From Clostridia bacterium (GTDB taxonomy: Bacteria; Bacillota; Clostridia; Christensenellales; Borkfalkiaceae), in assembly GCA_017502525.1 (NCBI GenBank), contig JAFVUV010000001.1, forward strand, positions 1 through 57,466: a DNA stretch of 57,466 bases. The letters are read 5' to 3'. Of this stretch, positions 18,995 to 26,973 are shown piece by piece. A model generated the notes under the pieces. That model saw only the letters and a program-made list of their open reading frames with translations, ran no database searches and was not told the DNA's origin. A program made the translations under genes and the position numbers. Each line of letters opens with the position of its first letter. Positions within the stretch are counted from its first letter, which is position 1.

Positions 18995-20092
18995 TTATTT
19001 ATTTTTTTTAACTTTGCCGTTTTCTATTACAATGCGATTATAGTCGTAATTTTTAAATACAGTTCTGTCAAGTCCGGTCGCCGTGAATATGGTTTGCAAG
19101 TGCGTGGTTGCAGAAACTAATTTTCTTTGGCGTTTTTTATCGAGTTCAGATAAAACATCGTCCAAAATCAAAATGGGGTATTCGTTAAAGCGTTTATAAA
19201 AGGTTTCGGTTTCGGCTAACTTAAGCGATAATGCAACCGTTCTTTGTTGACCTTGAGAACCGAAAACCCTAACGTCGTCGCCGTTTAAGGTAAACTTAAT
19301 ATCGTCACGGTGTGGACCTATCCCCGTAAACCCTAAGCGCATATCTTTCTCAATGCTGACTTTTAAGTCTTCGTAAATCGCGTAAGCAATTTCTTCTTCC
19401 GTGCCGTAATAACCGCTTTCGGTTTTCATTTTGAGCGTTTCTTTGCTGTCGGATAAATAAGCGTGCTTTTCTTCTGCAATAGGTGCAATTTGTGTTAAAA
19501 ATTCGTTGCGCGCTTTTATGATTTTTGCCGCTTCTTTGCTAAGTTGAATATCCCAAATGGGCAAGGTATCTTTTATTAAACTGACGTTTGGGTCTTTCAA
19601 AAGATTGTTTCTTTGAGATAAAATTTTGTTATAGCGTTGAAGTGCGTAAAAATAGTTTTTAGACATTTGCGATAGAGAAACGTTTAAAAAACGTCTTCTA
19701 TCTTCGGGGCTTTCTTGCACTAATTTAAGTTCGGACGGGTTAAAGAAAACACTATTTATATTGCCTAAAATTTCGCCTATTCTTAAAACTTGTAAGCCGT
19801 TTACGTAAATATTTTTTTTATCGTTTTTGTTGAAGTCTATCCGCACGGAAACGTCGCCGTACATTGAGCTTGCCGTGCCTAAAATTTGCGCCGTTTCTTG
19901 ACCGTTTTTTATTACCAGCCTATCTTTATTTGCGCGCGGAGAATAGCCCGTGCAAAGTAAAAAGATAGCTTCTGCCGCGTTGGTTTTACCTTGAGCGTTA
20001 GCACCGGTTAAGACGTTTAAGCCATCGCAAAAACAAATATTTTCTTCCGTGTAATTGCGGAAATTTTTTAGTAAAAGTGATTTGATAAACAT
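18995..20092 (-). CDS. recF: DNA replication and repair protein RecF
   Basis: SMC-like ATPase that loads RecA at single-strand gaps. The 365-residue protein begins MFIKSLLLKNFRNY, with Walker A GANAQGKTN near residue 30, an ABC signature-like FGSQGQQRT near 280, and Walker B ILILDDVLSELD near 312. In most Firmicutes it lies in the same direction after dnaA-dnaN; here it is divergent from dnaA with dnaN absent, a rearranged origin-type cluster. Confidence 0.96.
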   Translation of the reverse strand: MFIKSLLLKNFRNYTEENICFCDGLNVLTGANAQGKTNAAEAIFLLCTGYSPRANKDRLVIKNGQETAQILGTASSMYGDVSVRIDFNKNDKKNIYVNGLQVLRIGEILGNINSVFFNPSELKLVQESPEDRRRFLNVSLSQMSKNYFYALQRYNKILSQRNNLLKDPNVSLIKDTLPIWDIQLSKEAAKIIKARNEFLTQIAPIAEEKHAYLSDSKETLKMKTESGYYGTEEEIAYAIYEDLKVSIEKDMRLGFTGIGPHRDDIKFTLNGDDVRVFGSQGQQRTVALSLKLAETETFYKRFNEYPILILDDVLSELDKKRQRKLVSATTHLQTIFTATGLDRTVFKNYDYNRIVIENGKVKKNK

Positions 20093-20199
20093 AAAAACGA
20101 AAAAAATTAAAAATTTTTGTCCTAATAACTTTATTTTAATTTAAAAATATTATATAATATTTCTTACTTAAATGCAACGGAAAAAAAGGATTAGATATA

Positions 20200-21543
20200 A
20201 TGGAAAAGGAAAATTACGAAATTTTATGGGAACAAACGTTTCTTCCGCAAATAGAAAAGACGGTGAGTAACATTGCTTTCGTAACTTACGTGGAAAAACT
20301 TCAGCCTGTCGACGTAAAGGGTAATAAGATTATTCTTTGCACCGAAAGTAAGTTTTTTGCCGACAGCGTGAATGATAAGGCTATCGGTGGAAAAATGAAA
20401 GAAGCGCTTTCTAAGTGTAATACTTATATCAACGATTTTGAAATCGTTATTGCTAAGAACCGTGAAGATTATCTTAAACAACTTGGCGAAGAAGAGCGTG
20501 AACAACTTGAAATGCAAGGTTCGCCCATTAGCCCTAAATTTACTTTTGACGAATTCATAGTAGGTTCTTCTAACGAATACGCTTTTGCTGCGGCAAAAGC
20601 CGTTGCTGAAAACCCTGGCGACTCGTATAATCCGCTATTCATTTACGGTAGTACGGGGCTTGGTAAAACTCACCTTTTGATGGGTATTGCAAACTACTTA
20701 AAATTGCACAACCCTAGACTTAACGTACTTTACGCTACTTGTGAGCAGTTTACTAACCAACTTATTGAAAGTATCAGTAAAGGTAAAGGCTCTGGCGCAG
20801 ATTTTAGACGTAAATATAGAAACGTGGACGTGCTATTGATTGACGACGTTCAGTTCCTTGCTAAAAAACAAGGCGTTCAAACAGAGTTTTTCCATACGTT
20901 TAACGAACTTGTTTTGCAAAACAAACAAGTAGTTTTGACTTCCGATAGACCGCCTAGGGAAATAGAGGTTTTAGAAGAAAGATTGCGCACGCGTTTTGAA
21001 GGCGGACTTTTAACCGATATTCAATCGCCGGAACTAGAACTTAGAATTGCAATCTTGCGCAAAAACGCAACCAAACAAAAATGCGTTATCGATATAAAAG
21101 TTTTAAGCTATATCGCAGAACTTGCCGATTGCGACAACCGTACGCTAATAGGTAAACTAACTAAAGTTATTTTCGCAAGCAAACTTCACGAAAAGCCTAT
21201 TACTATAGACCTTGTTAACGAAGCGTTAAAAGAGAGCGCGGGTGAAAGACAAGAAGAATTGCAAGCTGAAGATATAATCAACTGTGTTAGTGATTTTTAT
21301 AAAGTTTCCAAAAACGACGTTTGCGGAAAGAGAAAGAATAAAGAATTCGTTCTTCCGCGTCAAGTCAGTATGTATTTAATTTTGGATATGATGGCACTGC
21401 CACAAGAAACGGTAGGTAAATTTTTCGGGCGCGACCATACGACCGTAATTTATGCGCGTGATAAGATTGACCAAAGAATTAAAACGGACAGTAAACTTGC
21501 CGTTGAAATTAACGATATTAAAAAAATGCTTTTGAAACAATAG
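20200..21543 (+). CDS. dnaA: Chromosomal replication initiator DnaA
   Basis: AAA+ initiator that unwinds oriC. The 447 residues show the N-terminal domain I, Walker A GSTGLGKTHLL near residue 149, Walker B LLIDDVQFLAKK near 210, and the domain IV DNA-binding signature GRDHTTVIYA near 415. AAAGGAT lies before the ATG. Followed after three bases by mnmG, it is not with dnaN, and no cluster of TTATNCACA boxes is seen in the 107 bases upstream, so the origin is probably elsewhere. Confidence 0.97.
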   Translation: MEKENYEILWEQTFLPQIEKTVSNIAFVTYVEKLQPVDVKGNKIILCTESKFFADSVNDKAIGGKMKEALSKCNTYINDFEIVIAKNREDYLKQLGEEEREQLEMQGSPISPKFTFDEFIVGSSNEYAFAAAKAVAENPGDSYNPLFIYGSTGLGKTHLLMGIANYLKLHNPRLNVLYATCEQFTNQLIESISKGKGSGADFRRKYRNVDVLLIDDVQFLAKKQGVQTEFFHTFNELVLQNKQVVLTSDRPPREIEVLEERLRTRFEGGLLTDIQSPELELRIAILRKNATKQKCVIDIKVLSYIAELADCDNRTLIGKLTKVIFASKLHEKPITIDLVNEALKESAGERQEELQAEDIINCVSDFYKVSKNDVCGKRKNKEFVLPRQVSMYLILDMMALPQETVGKFFGRDHTTVIYARDKIDQRIKTDSKLAVEINDIKKMLLKQ

Positions 21544-21546
21544 ATT

Positions 21547-23412
21547 ATGACTACATTTACCGAAGGAAAATTCGACGCGGTAGTAATCGGCGCGGGACAC
21601 GCCGGTTGCGAAGCTGCGCTTGCCCTTGCAAGAACGGGCTTTAATACGGCTATGCTAACTCTTAATTTGGACAGCATAGCTTTTATGGCGTGCAATCCGT
21701 CTATCGGCGGAACGGCAAAAGGTCAAATAGTTAGAGAGATAGACGCGCTTGGTGGGGAAATGGGTATTAACGCTGACGGTGCGCTATTACAAATACGTAT
21801 GCTCAATCGTGGCAAAGGTGCCGCAGTTCAATCTTTGCGTGGGCAAGAAGATAAGAACTTCTATCATACGCTTATGAAAAAAACGCTTGAGAATACACCT
21901 AACCTAAAAATTCTTCAAGGCGAAGCGGTGGAAATTTTAACTGATGAAGACGGTAAAAAAGTCGTTGGTGTTAAAACCGCTTTCGGTGGTGTTTTAGAGT
22001 GCAAATCGGTTATCGTTGCTACGGGTGTGTATCTTAACGGTAGTGTTATAGCGGGTGAGTGGCGTCAAAACTCGGGCCCTAACGGATTTCAAGCGGCGGC
22101 AAACGGACTTACTGAAAACCTTATTAAATTAGGGTTTACTGTGCGGAGATTTAAGACGGGTACGCCTGCTAGAGTTGATGCTAGAACAATTGATTTTGAT
22201 AAGCTTGAAATTCAAGACGGGGAAAGAGACGTTTATCCGTTTAGTTTTATGAGTGAGCGAGTTCCCGAGAAACAACGCCCGTGTTATTTAACTTATACTA
22301 ACGAAAAAACACACGAGATTATAAAGGCTAATTTACACCGTTCGCCACTTTATTCTGGTATGATAAAAGGCACGGGGCCAAGGTATTGCCCGTCTATAGA
22401 AGATAAGGTGGTTAGATTTGCCGATAAAGAACGCCATCAACTCTTTTTAGAACCCGAAGGTGCGGACACTAATGAAATTTACGTTCAAGGCATGTCAACT
22501 TCACTTCCACACGACGTGCAAAAGGCTATGTATCGCACGGTTGCGGGGCTTGAGAACTGCGAGATAATGCGTTACGCCTACGCTATCGAATACGACTGCA
22601 TAGATTCGCTTGACCTTTATCCCACGCTTGAATATAAGAAGATAGAAGGACTTTATACGGCGGGGCAAATAAACGGCACTAGCGGTTATGAAGAGGCGGC
22701 GGCACAAGGTTTAATTGCAGGGCTTAACGCGTCGCTTAAAATGCGTGGCGAACAACCCTTAATATTGCGTCGTGACGACGGGTATATAGGTGTTTTGATT
22801 GATGATTTGGTGACTAAAGGTACTAACGAGCCTTATCGTATGATGACGAGTCGTGCCGAATATCGTATAGTTTTAAGGCAAGATAATCCCGACTTCCGTT
22901 TGACAGAACGCGCAAGAAAAGCAGGACTTGTTACAGATGAAAGATATGCTCGCTATCAGTCAAGATTAAACGAATATAATCTTGCAACAGAACAAATGCA
23001 AGTTTTGGTAAAACCAAAAGATGCACAAGCGTTGCTAGAAAAATATGGATATCCAAAGCCACAGCAAGGTTTAACCAAGGCGGATATGGTGCGCCGTGGC
23101 ATACCACTTTCAGAAATTATAGCAAGTCTTGGCGGTTTTGAAAACGTTAGTAAAGAAATTTTAGATACGGTTGAGATAGACGCTAAATACGCAGGCTATC
23201 TTGAAAAAGGATTAGAGCAAATTGAAAAGGCTAAAAAACTCGAAGAAAAACTTTTGCCCGAAGATATAGATTATCTATCAATTTCAGGGTTAAGGTTAGA
23301 GGCAAGACAAAAGTTAGATAAAATTCGCCCTAAGAACCTTGGACAAGCAGGCAGAATATCGGGCGTTTCACCAGCTGATATAGCCGTTTTAATGGTATAT
23401 CTTAAAAAGTAA
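21547..23412 (+). CDS. mnmG: tRNA uridine-5-carboxymethylaminomethyl synthase MnmG
   Basis: FAD-dependent subunit of the MnmEG complex that modifies the wobble uridine (U34) of several tRNAs. The 621-residue protein starts with the FAD Rossmann motif VVIGAGHAGCEAALAL, contains ACNPSIGGTAKGQIVREIDALGG and the GidA signature GPRYCPSIEDKVVRF near residue 270, and ends with the MnmE-interacting helical domain. It is probably co-transcribed with dnaA. Confidence 0.97.
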   Translation: MTTFTEGKFDAVVIGAGHAGCEAALALARTGFNTAMLTLNLDSIAFMACNPSIGGTAKGQIVREIDALGGEMGINADGALLQIRMLNRGKGAAVQSLRGQEDKNFYHTLMKKTLENTPNLKILQGEAVEILTDEDGKKVVGVKTAFGGVLECKSVIVATGVYLNGSVIAGEWRQNSGPNGFQAAANGLTENLIKLGFTVRRFKTGTPARVDARTIDFDKLEIQDGERDVYPFSFMSERVPEKQRPCYLTYTNEKTHEIIKANLHRSPLYSGMIKGTGPRYCPSIEDKVVRFADKERHQLFLEPEGADTNEIYVQGMSTSLPHDVQKAMYRTVAGLENCEIMRYAYAIEYDCIDSLDLYPTLEYKKIEGLYTAGQINGTSGYEEAAAQGLIAGLNASLKMRGEQPLILRRDDGYIGVLIDDLVTKGTNEPYRMMTSRAEYRIVLRQDNPDFRLTERARKAGLVTDERYARYQSRLNEYNLATEQMQVLVKPKDAQALLEKYGYPKPQQGLTKADMVRRGIPLSEIIASLGGFENVSKEILDTVEIDAKYAGYLEKGLEQIEKAKKLEEKLLPEDIDYLSISGLRLEARQKLDKIRPKNLGQAGRISGVSPADIAVLMVYLKK

Positions 23413-23432
23413 GATGAAAAATTTTATGAAGA

Positions 23433-23460
23433 AAAGCAAGTCAGATTGACTTGCTTTTTT
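23433..23460. terminator. Bidirectional terminator
   Basis: Perfect 11-bp stem AAAGCAAGTCA / TGACTTGCTTT with loop GAT and T run; shared by mnmG (+) and the lipoprotein at 23473 (-). Confidence 0.9.
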
Positions 23461-23472
23461 GGTAAGTAAAAA

Positions 23473-24033
23473 TTATTTTTTATAACAATAATAAGTAACT
23501 ACAATATTGTGAAAATGAATAATGTTTTGGATATTATCTGTTGAAAATGTAAGGGTTATTTTTGTGTTTTTAAAATCTATTGCTGAGTTGGTGTATGTTG
23601 CGGACCTGCGCTGAGAAGTTGTTGTAGTCGTTAAATTTTCTTTTATAGTTCCAATTCCGTCAGAATTTAATATAAATAGTTCGTATTTTGGTGGCCCAGC
23701 ATAACCAATATCCCACAAAATAAAATAGTCTTTAACAAAATAAACGTCGTACGTAACAGTTATCGTCATTTTATAATTTTCTCTATTTAACCTGTCAAAG
23801 TCAAATCCAGATGGTGTAATATAATAAATGGCGTGATTATTCGTGTTTGTCCAAAATTTAATAGAAGAGCTTTTACAGTATATTTTATCTTCTAATTTTA
23901 ATGGCTGTAATTGTTCATAATTATTGCTTGAACCATTATCATTTTCTACAACATATGTATTGCATCCTGCAAAAGATAAACAAAGACAAATGCTTAATAT
24001 GAAAAATATTATTTTTTTACAAAATTTATTCAT
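23473..24033 (-). CDS. Putative lipoprotein of unknown function
   Basis: A 186-residue exported protein: MNKFCKKIIFFILSICLC is a typical signal, and FAGC is the lipobox. The mature part is mostly beta-like with Ser/Thr/Asn-rich stretches and no motif I recognise. The start at 24033 is chosen because AGGA lies eight bases before it; an upstream extension runs through the operator region. It is divergent from an XRE-type regulator whose operators overlap its promoter, so it is probably its regulated target. Confidence 0.72.
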   Translation of the reverse strand: MNKFCKKIIFFILSICLCLSFAGCNTYVVENDNGSSNNYEQLQPLKLEDKIYCKSSSIKFWTNTNNHAIYYITPSGFDFDRLNRENYKMTITVTYDVYFVKDYFILWDIGYAGPPKYELFILNSDGIGTIKENLTTTTTSQRRSATYTNSAIDFKNTKITLTFSTDNIQNIIHFHNIVVTYYCYKK

Positions 24034-24049
24034 AATTATTCCTAAAAGT

Positions 24050-24077
24050 GTATTTGCACTTATATAGGTGCAAATAC
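24050..24077. promoter_or_regulatory. Palindromic operator O1
   Basis: Near-perfect palindrome: left arm GTATTTGCAC (24050-24059), 8-base centre TTATATAG, right arm GTGCAAATAC (24068-24077). It begins directly after the -10 box of the lipoprotein promoter on the minus strand, so a bound protein would block transcription start. The XRE regulator encoded at 24151 is the likely ligand (inference). Confidence 0.75.
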
Positions 24078-24106
24078 ATAATAACACGCGTATATAATAA
24101 TGTCAA
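24078..24106 (-). promoter_or_regulatory. Sigma-A promoter of the lipoprotein gene
   Basis: Minus-strand TTGACA (24106-24101), 17-base spacer, TATTAT (24083-24078), immediately followed by operator O1. Confidence 0.75.
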
Positions 24107-24113
24107 GTATTTT

Positions 24114-24131
24114 TGCACTAGAATAGGTGCA
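24114..24131. promoter_or_regulatory. Operator half-copy O2
   Basis: TGCACT-5-AGGTGCA, the same core as in O1 (TGCACT-5-AGGTGCA), 20 bases upstream of the XRE gene start. Position fits autoregulation of that gene. Confidence 0.6.
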
Positions 24132-24150
24132 TAATATTTGGGGAATTGTT

Positions 24151-24381
24151 ATGAATAATGTTGTTGAAAAAATTATTGGAGACAATATAAGAAAATTAAG
24201 GGAAAAAGCCGGTTTTACACAAGAATATCTTGCAACAAAATTGCAATTAAACGGTTGCGATATAACGAGAAGTGCTATTGCGAAAATAGAAGTAGGGCAA
24301 AGGCATTTGTATCCTGATGAAATTGTTTTAATTAAGAATATTTTAAATGTTACTTATGAGCAAATTTTTGAGTTAAAATAG
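24151..24381 (+). CDS. XRE-family HTH transcriptional regulator
   Basis: A 76-residue Cro/C1-type DNA-binding protein: almost only the helix-turn-helix (IRKLREKAGFTQEYLATKL, then TRSAIAKIEVGQRHLYPDE). No sensor domain is present. It is divergent from the lipoprotein gene; the intergenic region holds two copies of a TGCAC...GTGCA operator, so it likely represses both. The start at 24151 avoids a short extension that would run through operator O2. Confidence 0.88.
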   Translation: MNNVVEKIIGDNIRKLREKAGFTQEYLATKLQLNGCDITRSAIAKIEVGQRHLYPDEIVLIKNILNVTYEQIFELK

Positions 24382-24408
24382 AAAAGAACGCAAAAAGCGT
24401 TCTTTTTT
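24381..24408 (+). terminator. Terminator of the XRE gene
   Basis: Stem AAAGAACGC / GCGTTCTTT with loop AAAAA and a T run, overlapping the stop codon of the regulator. Confidence 0.9.
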
Positions 24409-24413
24409 GATAT

Positions 24414-24588
24414 GGGTAGATGGATGCAACTCCGTAAACTACGTTGGCAAAGCCGAACCACGCCAACTTAAAAATTTAGAAAAAGGAAAAAGTATAAATA
24501 AAAGTTGGCTTGCTACAAAGCATTACCCACAAACAAAAAAACAAGCCGATAAAAAATCGACTTATTTTTTTGGCAGGGGTAGATGGAT
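24414..24588. repeat. 12-bp direct repeat of the tRNA-Gln 3' end
   Basis: GGGTAGATGGAT occurs at 24414-24425 and again at 24577-24588 inside the tRNA-Gln gene (minus-strand 3' part of the T arm and acceptor stem). The 151 bases between hold a 6-bp inverted repeat (GTTGGC / GCCAAC at 24443-24467) and the tRNA terminator. A repeated tRNA 3' end is what site-specific integration leaves, but 12 bp is short and no integrase is near. Confidence 0.5.
24533..24563 (-). terminator. Terminator of tRNA-Gln
   Basis: Minus strand: AAGTCGAT, loop TTTTT, ATCGGCTT, then GTTTTTTTG. It lies eight bases after the tRNA CCA end. Confidence 0.85.
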
Positions 24589-24646
24589 TCGAACCAACGA
24601 AGTGACGGAGTCAGAGTCCGTTGCCTTACCGCTTGGCGATACCCCT
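24571..24646 (-). tRNA. tRNA-Gln (anticodon CUG)
   Basis: Seventy-six bases including an encoded CCA. Acceptor stem AGGGGTA/TACCCCT, D arm with CGCCAAGCGGTAAGGC, anticodon stem ACGGA/TCCGT with loop CTCTGAC giving anticodon CTG, T loop TTCGAAT. The T stem has one mismatch. The glutaminyl-tRNA synthetase that would charge it is encoded at 35701. Confidence 0.95.
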
Positions 24647-24763
24647 ATATAAAATTTGCTTTCATATTGTAACAAATCAAAATGCTTTTTACAAGTATTT
24701 TTAATTGTTTTTATAAAAAATTAGGACTTTTAGATAAATTTGATAAAAAATCTTAATAAAAGG

Positions 24764-24792
24764 TTGAGATATGTTTGCCGTTTTGTTATAAT
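24764..24792 (+). promoter_or_regulatory. Promoter that predicts a leaderless mRNA
   Basis: TTGAGA (24764-24769), 17 bases, TATAAT (24787-24792). The ATG of the U32 gene begins seven bases after the -10 box, at the expected start of transcription, so the mRNA would have no 5' leader. Confidence 0.7.
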
Positions 24793-24798
24793 ATTTCT

Positions 24799-26802
24799 AT
24801 GAAGATTTTAGCACCTGCAGGTAATTTTGACTGCCTTAAAGCCGCTATTTTTAACGGCGCGGATGAAGTGTATTTAGGCATAAATCAATTTAATGCTCGA
24901 AATAACGTTGACGGCTTTACCTTAGATAATCTAGGCGAAGCCGTTGATTTTGCGCACGTTTTCGGCGTTAGAGTTCATCTTGCTATAAATATTTTATTTT
25001 CTAACGACGAAATTCCTTTAGCAGTTGAAACTGCGGTTAAAGCTTTTAACTTGGGTGTTGATGCTTTTATAATTCAAGATTTGGGGCTTGCATCAATATT
25101 GCATCGTGATTATCCGAATATGGAACTGCACGCAAGTACGCAAATGGGCATTCACAATTTAGAAGGCGTTAAGTTTATAGAAAAGTTTGGTTTTAAACGA
25201 GTGGTTTTAGCAAGAGAAACGCCTTTAGAAGAGATTCGTAGAATAAATAAAAATTCAGATATAGAGATTGAATATTTTGCGCACGGTGCGTTATGCGTTA
25301 GTTTTTCAGGCAACTGTTATTTAAGTTCATACACGTTTGATGCGAGCGGTAATAGGGGTAAATGCAAACAACTTTGCAGGCTTCCGTATCGATTAGAAAA
25401 GGACGGTAAAACATTAAAGAGCGGATACTTGTTGAGCGCGAAAGATTTTAATATGACCGATAAATTAGCCGTATTAAAGGATGCTGGTGTTGACGTTATC
25501 AAGATAGAAGGTAGGGCGCGTAGACCTTTTTACGTTGCTACTGCAACGGCGCAATATAAACGCGCGCTTAACAACAAAGCCGTTGATGAAAATTTGTTAA
25601 AACTAGCGTTTAATAGAGAGTTTACGCGTGGATATTTTGATGGTAACGGCAGTATTATTTCTTTCAACCAAAATCATCAAGGTGTGTTTATTGGCAAAGT
25701 AAAAAGAGTTAAAAAAGGTAAGACTTTTAGTGAAGTGTTTTTTGATAGTAAGTTTTCTTTATCACCCAAATCTTCTTTTAAGGTATTTGGCGAGGGAAGG
25801 GAAAAAAGTGTTTTTACCGCTTACGACTTGACTAAAGTTAATGGAGAGTATAGGGTTACCACAACACAAAACGTTGACGTGGGCGACGGTTTGAATTTAA
25901 TTGTTGATGCTAGAAAAGAAACTGAAGTTTTATTAAACGTTGTTAGAAGGCGTATTGAATTAAATTTGAATTTTGAAATTGATAAAAACGCTTGCGCATT
26001 TGTTGAAGTTGATGGAAAAACGGAGAAAGTTTTTGGTGAAATTTTAAGCGCTGCGCAAAAACAGCCTTTAAGTGAACTTGAAATTAAAGAGAATTTCAAA
26101 AAAAGCGATTTGTTTGACGCTAATATAAAAATTGGCAAATTAGAACGAGTATTTTTATCAAAAAAACAACTAAACGAATTTAGGCGTAAAGTGTTTGAAA
26201 CGGCAAGAAATATGCTCACGCAACCTTATCATCACAACGTTGTCGTTAAAAAATTGTCTAAAGCGAAAAGTGCGCCGTTCTTTAGAGATTTTCAGGTTGT
26301 AGATAATTTGAACGAGCAGTTTAATGCTAAAAATATAATTTATTCGCCAGAAACTTACGTTGTTGATGACGTCGTGCGTTTTATGAATAAATGTTCAAGC
26401 CAAAAAAAGAATGCGTATTTAGACACACCTATTTTTGCGCTAGAGAAAGATATTGAGTTATTGAATAACGTTATAGATAAAACGCGTATAGGGTGCGTGG
26501 CGAATAATTATTATGCTTTTAGTTTGAATAACGTTAAGCTTATCGGTGGTGGATTAAACGTGTATAACGAATACACTGCTGAAGTTCACGGACTTGCTTT
26601 CGTTTCGGCGGAAGGTGATTTTGCTGAGCGAGTAAATCAGCCTTATATGACGTTAAGACATTGTCCTATGAAAAACCATTTGAAAGCTAATTGTTTTAAA
26701 TGTCCTTATATGGATGGGTATCGATACGTTATGGAAAGTGGAAAAGTGCTAAAGTTAAAAAGAAAAAAACTGCATGATTGCACTTTTTATTTAACGGATT
26801 AA
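24799..26802 (+). CDS. U32 family protein (RlhA/TrhP-like)
   Basis: Member of peptidase family U32, now known to include RNA hydroxylation enzymes (RlhA for 23S rRNA, TrhP for tRNA). The 668-residue length and the C-terminal extension match the long RlhA-like branch. Visible are the start MKILAPAGNFDCLKAAI, the Cys-bearing segment NCYLSSYTFDASGNRGKCKQ with CKQLCR, and a C-terminal CPMKNHLKANCFKCPYMDG cluster; these Cys probably hold an iron-sulfur cluster. The ATG at 24799 is chosen because the promoter would start transcription exactly there. Specific RNA target is not determinable. Confidence 0.88.
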   Translation: MKILAPAGNFDCLKAAIFNGADEVYLGINQFNARNNVDGFTLDNLGEAVDFAHVFGVRVHLAINILFSNDEIPLAVETAVKAFNLGVDAFIIQDLGLASILHRDYPNMELHASTQMGIHNLEGVKFIEKFGFKRVVLARETPLEEIRRINKNSDIEIEYFAHGALCVSFSGNCYLSSYTFDASGNRGKCKQLCRLPYRLEKDGKTLKSGYLLSAKDFNMTDKLAVLKDAGVDVIKIEGRARRPFYVATATAQYKRALNNKAVDENLLKLAFNREFTRGYFDGNGSIISFNQNHQGVFIGKVKRVKKGKTFSEVFFDSKFSLSPKSSFKVFGEGREKSVFTAYDLTKVNGEYRVTTTQNVDVGDGLNLIVDARKETEVLLNVVRRRIELNLNFEIDKNACAFVEVDGKTEKVFGEILSAAQKQPLSELEIKENFKKSDLFDANIKIGKLERVFLSKKQLNEFRRKVFETARNMLTQPYHHNVVVKKLSKAKSAPFFRDFQVVDNLNEQFNAKNIIYSPETYVVDDVVRFMNKCSSQKKNAYLDTPIFALEKDIELLNNVIDKTRIGCVANNYYAFSLNNVKLIGGGLNVYNEYTAEVHGLAFVSAEGDFAERVNQPYMTLRHCPMKNHLKANCFKCPYMDGYRYVMESGKVLKLKRKKLHDCTFYLTD

Positions 26803-26849
26803 TATTGATTTTAAATTGAATTTATAATTAAAAAATACAGAGGATAAAA

Positions 26850-26969
26850 ATGAAAAAAGTGTACAAAGGGATTAAGTTTGAAACGTTTTTATTAGAACAA
26901 ACGTCGGTATTGATTTTATCAAACTACGGTTCAGGTGAGTTTGACAACGTTGTGGAGGATATATTGTAG
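26850..26969 (+). CDS. Small peptide preceding a secreted protein
   Basis: A 39-residue peptide, start MKKVYKGIKFETFLLEQ, then a hydrophobic SVLILS and an acidic Gly-containing tail ending EFDNVVEDIL. AGAGGA lies six bases before its ATG. It ends five bases before the ATG of the secreted protein at 26974. Its pattern (MKK-x-Y..., aromatic/hydrophobic middle, then S-x-x-G and acidic tail) recurs at 33549, also directly before a secreted-protein gene. I know similar unannotated short peptides in Clostridia, with no established function. Confidence 0.7.
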   Translation: MKKVYKGIKFETFLLEQTSVLILSNYGSGEFDNVVEDIL

Positions 26970-26973
26970 TCAT

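Noticed and set aside
20093..20199. Possible oriC upstream of dnaA
   Set aside because: Only 107 AT-rich bases with no TTATNCACA cluster. Single near-matches at 24525 (TTACCCACA) and 51572 (TTATCCACT) are isolated.
24407..24652. An 81-residue + strand reading frame ending in a RWIRTNEVTESESVALPLGD-like sequence
   Set aside because: It reads through the tRNA terminator and the antisense strand of tRNA-Gln; this is a well-known artefact of translated tRNA genes.
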